64,000 nt of DNA. Source: Lepidodermella squamata. Taxonomy: Eukaryota; Gastrotricha. How positions within the stretch are numbered: the stretch's first letter is position 1; each line of letters opens with the position of its first letter. A program made the translations under genes and the position numbers. The stretch covers positions 3,224,001 to 3,288,000 of the forward strand of contig JBLDXI010000017.1 in assembly GCA_047495785.1 (NCBI GenBank). Direction: 5' to 3'. Positions 44,731 through 56,386 of the stretch are shown piece after piece. Under the pieces are notes generated by a model, which did not search any database, was not told the origin of the DNA, and worked only from the letters and a program-made list of their open reading frames with translations.

Positions 44731-45947
44731 TCATGAAAACTCAGCTTCGCCAGTGATGCGAGAAAAGAGATATTCGCGTCTACTAGCACCACATTGTAGG
44801 ATGGCATCGCGGAATGAAAATCGCCATTTAGCCTTCGCCCTATTCACCTTGTCGTATTGGCACACCAAAAGGTCAGGACAGTCGAAGACGTCCTCCTAAA
44901 TGATCAAACATTAATGACGATACTGATGTACATCATAAGGGCAAAACAAACCTCAGCTTCAGAAACATCATCTCCCGAGTTTAAGGGATCCTCGTCATCC
45001 AAAGTTCCCGATGGAACAGGGGCATCGTCCCCCACTGCAGCTAAGTCATCAAGTCCTCCAATATCTGAATCGCTCAAATCTGATTCGTCGCTCACAGGCC
45101 CTGCCGCGCCACTGCGAGCGAATTTTTTCTCTGGGGGTTCACGAGATGAAGCACCCCGACCGGCTCCCGAGGCAGCCCCCGACGACGAAGCTTGTCCGTC
45201 GTAGCGTCCATCTAACTGAACGCGTCGCATATTGGGAGGAACAGCTTTCATATCTGAACCTGTGGTTGACTTCGGAACTGGTACAATCACAGCAGATATT
45301 ACATTAGTACCTCGAGCAGCCTGCTGTTGTGCTTGCTGCATCAGCGATTGTCCCCCGGGTAAACCGACGACGTCTAAAGAACATCATGTTTACTCAATGG
45401 CGAAAACTCAAGCAGCTCAAATTAACCTGAAGGTTTTAATTGCTGAGATCGAAGGGTCGATTGGGCTAAGTAAGCCGCTTGAGAAAGAACTTGTGTACCC
45501 GCGGGAAGGCGCTGTTGCCCCATTATCATGGGTTGAAGATTCGGTATCTGCTGAGGCTGTTGCATGGGAATTCTTGACCCACCAGCGCCTGCGATCAAAT
45601 TGTGCTGGCCCTTATGTGCAATGCCTTGCATATAAACTGCGTTTTGTTGAGCTGCTCTACTGGACGCCGTTTGCAGCTGACCAGAGTCTATCATTCTCTG
45701 CCGCCACGCCTTAATTTAAGAATATCGCAATGAATACATTCAGCTATGCGTAGTTACTCAGTACGAACCGCTTTTAGATCGTCAAGAACAGTTTCGTCAA
45801 CTCGCTCGTCGGCAAACATTTCTCGGCAACTGTCAATAACATCGCTAATCACCGACTCGTAGACTGCCGCCTGTGAACAATGTATTAATATTACTCAATT
45901 GCTCTCACTCAATAACATACCAAATCGTTTTGATAGGTGTAGTTCAT
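44731..45947 (-). CDS. GTF2A1: TFIIA alpha/beta precursor
   Basis: Large subunit of TFIIA, which stabilises TBP on promoters. Exons 45947-45921, 45870-45769, 45709-45427, 45373-44952, 44895-44731; 332 residues. The N-terminal four-helix part (VYESVISDVIDSCREMF, VDETVLDDLK) is joined by a Gln/Ala-rich linker to the acidic region and the C-terminal beta-barrel (DPLNSGDDVSEAE, LLVCQYDKVNRAKAKWRF, REYLFSRITGEAEF). The linker contains VQLDGRYDG: Q-L-D-G at 190-193 fits the Taspase-1 rule (Q, hydrophobic, D, then G), so cleavage into alpha and beta after Asp192 is predicted. The first exon is only nine codons, and the donor after exon 2 (GTTCGT) is weak. TBP lies 4.6 kb away in the same window. Confidence 0.93.
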
Positions 45948-46752
45948 TCTCAACAATTCATCATAAACAGATATATCCTATTCAAACAAGAACAGAAATG
46001 TTGAAGCAAGACTTGTTGCATCTAAAACATGGTGATAATTAGCTGATTCAAAAGGTATAAATCGATCGCATTAATCACTGTTTCGTTCTGGACGAGGACT
46101 TCTGGAAGGTCAGAGTGAAATCTTGCCTTCCTGTCTCGGCGCCATTGAATGCGTAATGAAATCATTCCATTCGGTTTATGGCAGTTTCACTGTCATTTTC
46201 ACGATTGACTTGATTTTTTGCTGAATTGATGTTTCGCATAAACTCTCCGTTCAACAAGATTTATTATCAAAGAAACGTGGAACTTTTAATCTAGTCTCTT
46301 GTTGCATGGCACAGAGATCAATGCTCAACAAATGTTTCTCCACCTTGCCAGCCATTTTGACATGGGTTTCATCTGTCGCAATTATAGGAATTGTGGAGCG
46401 ATAATGTCGATAATTTAGGCCCATGAACGCGTAGATTGAAAAATGAAAAATGGCCCCCGTGACAATGACTCATAGCACAGTAATTATATCGGCAGTCGTC
46501 AGGTTATCGAAGGGCTGACACATGGCAATCAGTAATCAGATAATTATTGCAACTTCACGGTACTCGCGTGTTGCGGCTTGCTATTGTTAATTTCGAATTT
46601 CGAACCTAACATTCGAGGCTAGAGAGTTCAGAGGTCAAGAGGTCAAGATACCTAGGAAGTAGGAAGTTAGAATATGGTTGTTCAGAGTGCTATGTGCTAT
46701 GCAATGTTCCATGTTCCACGTAAAGCATCCCCAAGATCAAGTTGCTAATCAG

Positions 46753-46770
46753 TGGATGGATGGATGGATG
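46753..46770 (+). repeat. ATGG tetranucleotide microsatellite
   Basis: TGGA/ATGG run of about four and a half units, like the one at 16239. Confidence 0.8.
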
Positions 46771-48300
46771 TTAGACCCGGACACCAATTCTGGTGATTTA
46801 ACAGGGCTTGGGTTGATAAGTTAGACCTGTCACCGATAATTCGGTGTTAGGCGCAGAGTGGCACAATAGGATACGAAAATAAGTTATAAAAATAGAGCTA
46901 TGATCTATTTGGTCCATTCAGACACCTGCTCAATGAAGAATTGCTGCAGGTAGGCGGCTTTGCGACAGGCTTTCGAGCTAGTAAGCTTACGAATGAAGGG
47001 GTCGGTGTGACTGAGTGAAATGGTTGCTAAAAGTTGCTCACTTTTAGATTTTCGAATTGCGCAAAAAAGCACACATTTCGCTCAAGAATTCCTTGCATTC
47101 TTAAAAAGTAAGCAAAGTTTTAGCGATAGACTGGAATTACAAAAAATTATATTTTCTATGCCGGCGGCTAAAACCAAGTTCTGGATTCCAGCCTTGGGAT
47201 TCTACGCTGAATTTCTAAGTGAAGGTTTGCAGTTTGCCGCAACAACGCGAAATACAATAATTGGCACTGGCACTGGCTTCGGCCTTTAGATTATGAACTG
47301 TGAACCAGATCCCAGATCATCAGACACATCCTTCAGACTTGAAACTTGGAACCAATGAACAACCAAATTCGCTGTTGGTTTCGTGATGATGATGGTGATG
47401 ATGACGGCTTTCCACCCAGTTCAGGGTTTCGCCGCTTCCACACCAGAGGCACAGATTCTTTCGGCCAGTTCTCGCCACCAGGTTCTGTTGTTAGCCAGCT
47501 CCCTCAGATGGACGAGGTCTTGGTGGCAGTTCAGACTATGGGGACCCAGGGCTGTTGGTTTCGTGGAAACGGGAAAAATGATTCGCAGCCGGTTTGATTA
47601 AACAATTATTTTGAAAAACGTCAACAATTTTTATATGACATATAATAGTCTTGAAATTGCGAACTAAAAATTGCAAAAAATTTCATAGCATTATCAAAAA
47701 TCTTAAATTGTCACATGTTCGGCCTTTTTCAAGTTTTGCAGTTGGCCTGTTAGAGTCTTCGGAGTCATCGAACGTGAGGTACCAGCGGTCGTGCCGCCAC
47801 CGGTTTGCTGAATCCTGAGCCCTATGTTGCCTTTTTCTACGATTTTGTTTTGAATCGGATTACAAATTAGCTGATTGTTCTAAATGTCTCAGGACATCCT
47901 ACTGGCTTAACGTGAAAATGAGCTTTTCAGGTGTTCTAGGCTGTCTTGCCGGCTTTTCGTTGATAATGCGCCTTGCCTGATGGCCTGCTGCCTGCTGGTG
48001 CAGGAAGAGAGTTATCATCAGCTGCGTCAATTTTGATTAATCTGCAGAGCTCTTGCTCAGGGTTGCGCGTTGTGCCAGAGTCCTCTCTTTCTATGTCATC
48101 GCTTTAATGTTACTTGGACTTGGTTGCAAATCCGCACATTACGTTTGGTAACGTACTTTGCGGTTGTCGAATGAAGTGATGTCTCGATTGACAAATGTGA
48201 AAGACAGCGGAAAGACGCTTTTTAAAAGATATTAAACATGTTATAATTCTGTCTGTCATCCAAGCAGGCAAGAGGCAAACATCAAAGCACTTCCATATAG

Positions 48301-48544
48301 GTAAGTGCTGCTAATTGTTTCCAAGCGTCGGATATGTTAACGCTCGCTGATTTCCGCCAACCGTTAGGCTCTTCATCTTTACTAGGTACTTTCATTTACA
48401 TTTATCTTATATATAGGTATATATCATCCTCGTTATTTGCGCATAATACATTTGCTGTCTTCATCGCTATCTACGTTATAGATAGTAGCCAAATTGTGCA
48501 GCATCGATTATGCTTGGAATTTTAATATTTTCTTTTCGTTTCAG
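48301..48544 (+). other. Possible 5'-UTR intron of RPS19
   Basis: Begins GTAAGTG after ...CATATAG and ends CTTTTCGTTTCAG, 54 nt before the RPS19 start codon. The acceptor might equally be a trans-splice site. Confidence 0.4.
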
Positions 48545-48598
48545 CGACTGATTTTATTTGTTATAAATTCTATTTGCCTAGATATTACATATCTTAAC

Positions 48599-49318
48599 AT
48601 GTCTGCGACCAAGGGTCTTAGCGTTAAGGATGTAAGCCCTCATGACTTTGTCAAGTCATTCTCCGCTTTCTTGAAAAAGTTTGTTTTTCACTCGTTCATC
48701 AATTTTAATAAACAATGTACGTCACCAGGAGCGGCAAAGTGCACGTTCCGGATTGGTCCGACGTAATTAAGACCGGCAATTACAAAGAGCTCGCTCCAGT
48801 TGACCAAGACTGGTTTTACGTCCGTGCTGGTGAGTTCCTTTTATTCATATTTTTATAAGTGTCAATGACTTGGCAAATCGTTATTTAGCATCTGTTGCAC
48901 GCCATTTGTACTGCCGTTCGCCCACCGGTGTTGGTGCTTTCACTAAAGTTTACGGTGGCAAGCAGCGGAACGGTTGCCGCCCTCCTAAGTTCACCCGGGG
49001 CTCTTCTTCTGTCGCTCGCAAAGTGCTGCAGGCGTTGGAACAGGCTGGTTATGTCAAGAAACACCCCAATGGGTAATTGTTCCAATTCCATGGTTACATG
49101 TGTATAATTTATCTTTATTATTTCCCAGCGGTCGCACTTTGACCTCGACTGCTCATCGTGACATGGACCGCCTTGCTCAACAAGTGCGCACCCAGTCATT
49201 GGCCAAGGCTGCTGCTGCAGCTGCCGCTGCCTCCGCGGTAGTTATTGCGCCGATCACTGACAAAGAAGAAACCGAGAAGAAAGAGGCTAAGCCCGAAAAG
49301 AAGGGTGGTAAGAAATAA
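48599..49318 (+). CDS. RPS19: 40S ribosomal protein S19 (eS19) with C-terminal extension
   Basis: Small-subunit ribosomal protein required for 18S rRNA 3'-end maturation. Exons 48599-48678, 48729-48829, 48889-49072, 49129-49318; 184 residues against about 145 in most animals. The core is well conserved: [83 protein letters not shown] and [10 protein letters not shown]. After residue 145 an extra tail follows: an eight-alanine run, then [11 protein letters not shown] and a Lys/Glu-rich end KKGGKK. The tail is in the same exon as the core and in frame. Followed 147 nt later by NOG1. Confidence 0.96.
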
Positions 49319-49386
49319 ACACCTGGTTTTTGTAGTGAGGCTATCGCGTTCGTGGGAAGAGAGAGACCGATTCTAAAAAATGAAAA

Positions 49387-49392
49387 AATAAA
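49387..49392 (+). terminator. Poly(A) signal of RPS19
   Basis: AATAAA 68 nt after the RPS19 stop and 73 nt before the NOG1 start codon. Confidence 0.6.
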
Positions 49393-49465
49393 GTCTATCA
49401 GCTAATTTTCGTCTTGTTTGTTATCTATAATATAAGCTCACATGTCATTAGAAGATTAATTAAAA

Positions 49466-51811
49466 ATGAGTGGTACAGTGAGTTTCAAGAGGATGGCGGT
49501 GGTACCTGGAACGAAAGATTTCATCGATATAGTGCTGTCGAAGACTCAAAGAAAGACTCCGACTGTTGTTCACAAGCATTATCAAATCTCGCGAATTCGA
49601 AAGTGAGTCCTGCAATATATCACGGTCATGTTTGTTACATCAGTAATGTATCCTAGATTCTACATGCGCAAAGTCAAATTCTGTCAGCAAATGATTCACG
49701 ATCGATTGCATCAAATTATTATCGAGTTTCCCAAGCTGGACGACTTGCATCCATTCTATGCTGATTTGCTCAACGTTCTATATGACAGGGTAACTTGAAT
49801 TATCTTCGACTAATTTTTTATACATTTTCAATTTCCTTTGATAGGACCATTATAAGTTGGCCCTGGGTCAACTGGCTGTTGCAAAGCAATTGGTTGATAA
49901 TGTCGCGAGGGATTACACTCGTTTGCTCAAATACGGGGACTCACTCTACCGCTGCAAGCAGCTTAAACGCGCTGCTCTCGGTCGAATGGTTACCATCCTC
50001 AAGCGCCAGAAAGACGCTTTGGAATATCTTGAACAAGTTCGTCAGCACTTGTCTCGTTTACCGTCAATCGACCCTGCTGGAGGTCGTACCTTGCTGCTTT
50101 GCGGTGCTCCTAACGTCGGCAAATCTTCCTTTATTAACCAGCTTACCCGTGCTGACGTTGATGTTCAGCCTTACCCTTTCACCACCAAATCGCTGTTCGT
50201 TGGTCACATGGACTATCAGTACATGCGCTGGCAGGTTATTGATACACCTGGTTTACTCGATCAAAGGCTTGAGGAGCGCAATACCATTGAAATGCAAGCT
50301 GTCACAGCACTCGCTCATCTCAGATCTGCCATTGTTTACATGCTCGATATCAGTGAGCAGTGTGGCAAAACCGTGGACGAACAGCTTTCGCTGTTCCGCA
50401 GCTTGATGCCGCTGTTTACAAACAAACCTGTTGTAGTTGTTGCGAACAAGGTCGATGTCATCTCAATCGATCAACTTGATCGTGAAAAATTGGCTGCGAT
50501 CAATGAGGCAATCGAGGAGCTGCACAAGCAACAGAAAGCTGCAGATTCCGGCGAAGTCGCGCTTCCTAAACCGATTTTGATGACATCATCAACGCTCACT
50601 GGAGAAGGAATTATGGCTGTGCGCGCGAAAGCGTGTGATGAGCTAATTGCCATGAGAATTGAAACCAAATTGGCGAAAACTTCATCAGAGAAGGACAGTA
50701 GCAAACCTGGCCAGGAAGGTCAACGAAACATTTTGTCAGGCATTCACGTCGCAGTGCCCAAACCTCGCGACTCGAAAGTTCGCCCTGCTATTGTTCCTGA
50801 AGAAATCGCTGTTTTACGTGCTAATGCACCTGAAATTGAGGATATTGGTGATGGGAAGGCAGTTGTTCCCCGCCGGCCTCGCCCTGCCGTGCTAGAGGCA
50901 GACATTCAGCGACAAGAAGCTGCGGACTACTTCCTGGATCTAAGAAGTAGCTTGATCTAATTAATATCTGGTCAAATGTATTAATATTCAAATTTTTTAA
51001 ACAGAACATTACCTTCTTGCGAATCCGGACGAAAAATACGATGTAATCCCAGAAATTTGGGAGGGTCACAATGTTTCAGATTATATTGATCCGCAAATCA
51101 TGGAGGTAAGCAGTGCTTATGAAAAATACAGCATGTACATTTTTATATTTTCAGAAATTGGAGGAGCTGGAGAGAGAAGAGGAAGAGCGAGAAAAGACAG
51201 GATTTTACGATCGAGATGATCTGGTGCCGAAGAAGACGTTGTTGACACCGTCTCAACGCGCTTTAGCCAAACGAATCCGTGAAAAGAAGAAGATAGTTGT
51301 GTTGGAAAGCCGCGAGAAACGTACTCAAAATCGTCCTGAGCTGTCTCGTCCTGATAAGCCGATGGTGATGAAACGCATGCGCAAGGAGCTTGGCGATCTG
51401 GGTATCGACGTTGAAGGAGTCGCTGCCGAACCCCACTCGAACTTGAGCCGCTCGCGAAGCCGCGGTACCAAGGCCGAGCAGCATCGTTCTAGGCTGGCCA
51501 AGCGCACTGCTAGCTTAGCTGCTCGAGCGGCTGATGAATCGATGGAGATCGACGGAGCTAGCCGATCGACCTCACTTGCGAACCGCTCCAAGGTCAGGTC
51601 TGTCAGCCGAGCTCCGAGCCGCGATGTTTCAGGCATGCGCGACGTCAAAATGATCCAACAAGCTCGCAAATTGAAGTCGATGGCGCAGCGCCCGATGCGT
51701 TCGGGTCATAAATCAGGCAAAGCTGGCGAAGCAGATCGTCACATCTGGACAGCGCGACCTCGTCATCTTTTCGCTGGCAAGCGTGGTTCTGGAACCGCGA
51801 ATCGCCGTTAG
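49466..51811 (+). CDS. GTPBP4: Nucleolar GTP-binding protein 1 (NOG1/GTPBP4)
   Basis: Obg-family GTPase needed for 60S subunit maturation. Exons 49466-49602, 49657-49789, 49845-50946, 51005-51105, 51155-51811; 709 residues. [34 protein letters not shown] and [10 protein letters not shown] are the NOG1 N-terminal helical bundle. G1 is GAPNVGKSS (177-185), G3 DTPG (about 223-226) and G4 NKVD (291-294). [16 protein letters not shown] and the C-terminal [17 protein letters not shown] and [20 protein letters not shown] blocks are diagnostic. An 80-residue extension sits between the G domain and IPEIWEGHN region compared with the human protein. Preceded by TCATTAG 14 nt before the ATG; sits between RPS19 and the ETAA1-like gene. 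Confidence 0.97.
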
Positions 51812-51971
51812 AAACCTTATTTACGAATTGTTGTGGGCTTAGGGTGTCAATAACAAGCGCGGAAAACATCAAAATAATGTGCAGCATCTTTGATAAAATA
51901 TATTCAAATCCACAACTGCTGAATATCATGCTATTTTATTTTTTTGTAGATTTACTAAATTATTTCTTGTG

Positions 51972-53551
51972 ATGGGAACACCCGTTCGAAATGTTGCGAG
52001 TGGACAACAGTCGATGAAAAACGCTATTGCATTAGCGGCTGAATCAGCTGTGAGTCCGCCTTTCGTGATAGAGTGGCGGCAAAATCGATCTCCCGACGTT
52101 ACGATATCTCCAGCAGATATCGGTAACAAGAAAGTTACCAGTATGCCATTGCGAAACTTGTGAAATGGGTTGCAAGCTTTTTTCCACTAGAACAGACCAG
52201 AGCAAGTATCGCGAAATCAAGGCGGAGCACCGCGTTCAACGAAACTCCTCATCATACTGCGCTGACTTCGACCGCTAAAAACGTTAATACTCCTGATGAC
52301 TTCGATGGACAGGTACCGGCCAAGAAGCCGAAACCTGTTCGGCTCGACACGGTTCGCGAACTAAGATGTAAGTAAATAGTATCTTTTTAGAATAGGTTAA
52401 CTTATCCTAGACCTAATTTTCAGCCGTAGTTAATGCTGCCAAAAAGCATCAACAGCAGCCACCGAGTTTTTCTCCCTCCGTGGAATCTCTACTACCATCT
52501 TCTGCCAGCAACAGGCGATATTCGATCGGCTACAACAACAACGATTCTTTGAATGATGATAGCTACAATCAAATGCTCAGTCAAATCGTCGATTCAGTTT
52601 CGAATTTCTCGGAAGAGCGATCTTCAAACCCATTTCGGTACGTTTGCCTTGCATGCGATTTATCCTCCGGCTAATGCTTTTACTTTATTCAGCTCTCCAA
52701 TTCAAAAGCATCAGCCTTACATGGCTCAACCTACACCATCTGATTCGGCCTTGGATTCGACAACCTCTACTCCGTTGCGCAGAAGCGTGAGAAATGCTGG
52801 GAAGTCAAGCAATGTCACTAAATTGCATGAATTCGACCAGGACGAAAATTTCGTCAAGCCCAATTCCGCGAAATCGAATCAAATGCAAGCGCCCAGTTCC
52901 TCGAGCTCCAATATCAAAGAAAAGGCTGTTCAGCCTGTTGTTAATATTGCTGAGGATGACGACGACGAGGATGATCTGGTATTACTAGCTGCTCTCGAAC
53001 AGGCGGAAGAATCAGTATCAATTGTCCCTCCTAAACCTGTTCAATTGAATCAGCAGCCTGCAACAAACCTTAATAACCAAGCTACACTCGTGTCATCTTC
53101 GCAGCAGAAGCGGCAGTTCACATTCGCGCCCAAAAACACAGGCCCAAGTCAGAATACTGTCAATAAACCGACTGCACCCCCTGTTTTACCTGTAAGAACT
53201 GGCAACTCGACGGTTACCAATATAGCAAATAGCCAAAGTTTCAAAGCACCCAATTCAGTAATCCCGAAGAATGGCCAAAACGCTAAACCTCTCGCGCTTT
53301 CATCTCAAGCATCGTCTTCATCTACCTCGTCTGCGACCAACGGTTTGACCTCCAGTCAAAAAGCTCAGATAGAAGCGAAACGATTGGCGGCTCTTTCGAA
53401 GCTTCATCAGAAAAATCCGAGCTCGTTTGTCGCTCCGCAACCCATGACTGGCAATGCAATGCCTTCCAGACCCGGCGCCCCTGCCATTACGGTGAACAGG
53501 GTGCATATGGGACCTCCGCGACCTCATAATGGATATAATTCCAAAGCATAG
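51972..53551 (+). CDS. Disordered protein with RPA32-binding-like motif (ETAA1-like candidate)
   Basis: Exons 51972-52122, 52191-52367, 52424-52637, 52693-53551; all phases agree, 466 residues. Mostly Ser/Asn/Gln-rich and probably disordered. Near the C-terminus, SSQKAQIEAKRLAALSKLHQ (about 401-420) resembles the helix by which UNG2, XPA, TIPIN, SMARCAL1 and ETAA1 bind RPA32 (pattern I-E-x-x-R-x-x-A-L). An acidic-hydrophobic segment (EDDDDEDDLVLLAALEQAEE, about 265-285) could bind the RPA70 N-domain. The C-terminal placement of the motif, as in ETAA1, suggests an ATR-activation or fork-repair role, but no ATR-activating domain could be shown, so the gene symbol is left empty. A strong acceptor, TTTATTTTTTTGTAG, ends 22 nt before the ATG and only 138 nt after the NOG1 stop. 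Confidence 0.6.
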
Positions 53552-54664
53552 AATCGAGTTGTTATAGCTTACGTTTCAGTTCATGATGCTGATGAGTCTT
53601 ATTAATGGTTTTATGTGCACAGCTTACGTATTATTTTCAGCTATATAATTGGTGCGATTGCCATTTTACTTGAAAGCATGGTCATGTGAATCTTGCTCAT
53701 CATTACTCATTTTTACCGACCGATTTCATTATTTGTTGAAATTAAAAAGAAAAATAAACCAGAATTTTTTACGTGAAACTTTTATTTCGCTTTTTTCATT
53801 CATGACAGTAAAAGCAAGTCAGGCAATCATTTCCATTCAGAAACACGCAATTGCACCTTGGCGCTCATCGGACATCACTGTTTCTTCTATAAATTCACGA
53901 TAGGTAGATTTTCATGACAGCAATCTATCGAAGACAGATAGATGTTATAAGGCTCGTTTGTACGTATCATAAGTTCAAATAACTTGGCAAGTGAAACATG
54001 CAAAGTTTAGTTATCCGGATGATGATAATAGCTTCTCACGTGACGATTGTTACTAGGGCTATGACTTCAATTAGAATAGTTGTTGTGGTCTGGATACAAA
54101 GCAATGTTTTCCTATTTTGTCTGCTGCAAATTGGAGTTCAACGATGCGGTTTCGATTCGGTAAACATTCAGTGACTGCTTCATAAATAATTATTATTTCG
54201 GTAAGACCAGAAAAGAGGTATAAGCCCTTAGATGCCAGGCAGGGATAAATTTCAAAGCTGAATGCAGCTACTTATGACTCTCGAAATTTAAACAAACAAG
54301 AAAACAACAGGCGCTGTCATGCTCATCCATCGAGCATATGCCGACTCGGCGTTCTCTCGCGCGAAATATAATCGATTTATGAATATATTTATAATTTCGA
54401 ATAATTCTGCTGATAAGTAAAGTATGAAAGTACACAAAACGCCGATTAGAGATACGTATGGAATAACAACTAATATACAACAATGTACATTGATAATTTT
54501 ACAAATAAGGACGCACAACGTTAGTAGAACGGCAAAAGTATCATCTCCGCGATTAGCCAAAATTAAATCTGCTAATTTTTTAAACAAGATCTAGATAAGA
54601 CCCTTCAAGAGGATGCTTTAAATCATTCACCAGCATTCAACGTCAATCACGGTCGGGGTTGGCT
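53552..54664. other. Convergent intergenic region
   Basis: 3' flanks of the ETAA1-like gene (AATAAA at 53753-53758) and MAX. AT-rich, no gene seen. Confidence 0.55.
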
Positions 54665-55921
54665 TCATACACTTCCGCGGGCTTGTTGAGTACTGACAAA
54701 GCTCACGACGGTTTTCGGCTTTTTGGCGACACTTATAGAATCGCTCGAGTGTACGATGATCTGCGGTTCTCCGGAGCCAGAACCCTCCAAGATACCCGCA
54801 ATCGAAGGAGGCGCGACTCTGAACACATGACCGTTAGAGAGCAGGAGGCCGCCAGAAGCATGGACCTGTTGCTGATGCTGTTGTGATTGATGGGTCGGCT
54901 GCTGCTGTTGAACCGGCTGTAGGGTAACTGATTGGTAACGTTGCTGAGAAGCAGCCTGAGAAGATACCGATCCCTCTTGAGGCGTTTGCTGATGCTGACG
55001 TTCCAATTGCTTTATTTGTTGATCAAGCAGCGCATTCTGTCGGCGAAGCTCGTCAACCTCTTCATTCAAAGACGATGTTTTCCGTTTGATTGCTTGAATG
55101 TATTCCCCAGCTTTTCGGAGAATTTGCGAACGAGATACTTTCTCTCCAACCATACTTGGAATAGCGTCTCTCAAGCCGTTAAATGATGACTTTATGTGCT
55201 CCCTCCGTTTTCTTTCGAGCGAGTTGTGATGTGCACGCCGATCAGCCTAATTTTGAAAATGCCACCGATAATTAAGAGACAAAGTCAATTAATTTCAAAC
55301 CAACCATTGTCAACTGAGCAGAACCAGCCGGGATAACTAATGAGTTAGAAGCTGCAGCAGCAGATGAATTATATGAATTTCGATTGCCCGAAGAACCCAT
55401 TGTGAGAGAAGATAGCAACCCGCTATTAGACTTTCCCGATCGTTTTACGACAGAAGAGGTCGAGTAACTATCGTTGGACAGAGAAGAATCAGCACCATGA
55501 CCACTGATTCCTTCATCGGATTGCTTAAAATTTGAACCATATCAATTTGATCAACAGTAACTAAAGAGCAGTAGAATGCTTACGTTGCTTTCGAGATCAT
55601 ACTCATCATCGTCGTCATTTTCATCTTCGTCTCCGTGAAGCTTCATACTGTTGCTGTAGTTGGCACGGGTTGTGGCTATCACAACAGGCCCTGTGAAACT
55701 GTCCGATATAGCTCCGTTTGATGAGACAACACCGTCTCCTCCCGAAGAGAGGCCATGCAGAATACCGATGTTATCGTTCGACAACAAGCTGTTGTTGTAA
55801 TTGTGCTGCAAAGTCGTATTACACATGAGTACTCCCATAAACGAGATAATCAATAAAAATATACCTCCTTCTCGTATTTAAGGCGATCAAGTTTCAGACG
55901 CGATGACGGAACAGCGTCCAT
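54665..55921 (-). CDS. MAX: MAX, bHLH-zipper transcription factor, long form
   Basis: Obligate dimer partner of MYC, MXD and MNT; binds E-box CACGTG. Exons 55921-55865, 55805-55584, 55523-55305, 55246-54665, all joined in phase 0; 359 residues, more than twice vertebrate MAX (about 160). The bHLH-zipper is at about 167-250: [20 protein letters not shown], the HhH residues of the basic region are intact, then [17 protein letters not shown] and zipper heptads through [18 protein letters not shown]. The extra length comes from an N-terminal Ser/Gly/Asn-rich region with an acidic patch ([16 protein letters not shown]) encoded by exons 2-3, and a Gln/Ser-rich C-terminal tail. Exons 2 and 3 are symmetric (222 and 219 nt), so skipping either would keep the frame. 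Two CACGTG sites lie 388 and 460 nt upstream. Confidence 0.93.
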
Positions 55922-56308
55922 TTTTAAATGTTTAACATCCACTATGATGGTTTAAAATAGCTTTTATAAGTTTACTTCCATTAAAGAACTCAATAGATGC
56001 GCAATAACAGCAAGGAACAAGGAAGACATCTCAGACCTTACTGCTCCTCCTACGATCAGGCAAGTGAAGGTTGGACAAAGGAAGGTGTTACGGCACCCAT
56101 CACAATTCCATGACACCTCACACCATAGCCCAATTGTCTTCAACTAGGAAAGAAACCTAGTAGTTACTTAGTGGGTACTTATTCAACAGAAAAAAATAGA
56201 AAAAAAATCAGTGACACGGGAAAATGACGATGGAATGAAAAAACTGGCGCCTCCAGGTGATCACTATCTCACGCATCCATATCCCTCCATCTTACCTGTT
56301 ACCTGAGT

Positions 56309-56314
56309 CACGTG
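56309..56314. promoter_or_regulatory. CACGTG E-box upstream of MAX
   Basis: Canonical MYC/MAX palindrome (within GAGTCACGTGTGATG), 388 nt from the MAX start codon. Confidence 0.4.
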
Positions 56315-56380
56315 TGATGACAGCACTTAGCACTCAGATTGGTAACCGCAATTCACACGCCGCATAACGACGATGGAAAG

Positions 56381-56386
56381 CACGTG
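56381..56386. promoter_or_regulatory. Second CACGTG E-box upstream of MAX
   Basis: Canonical palindrome (within AAAGCACGTGGATG), 72 nt from the first site. Confidence 0.4.

Larger units (their letters stand above)
45948..48598. other. Intergenic region with short repeats, no gene recognised
   Basis: About 2.6 kb upstream of RPS19. Contains an ATGG microsatellite at 46753-46770, two small perfect palindromic hairpins just after it (CACCA-attc-TGGTG and CACCGA-taat-TCGGTG), GATGAT repeats near 47383-47405 and a CTGTTGGTTTCGTG direct repeat near 47372 and 47552. The frames at 47020-47600 show no family resemblance. Confidence 0.5.

Noticed and set aside
16239-46770. The two ATGG microsatellites as ends of one dispersed repeat
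   Set aside because: Sequence next to the repeats does not align beyond the tetranucleotide run, so independent microsatellites are simpler.
47020-47601. Three frames of 72-89 codons in the gap before RPS19
   Set aside because: Low-complexity GAT and direct repeats, no family resemblance and no linked exons.
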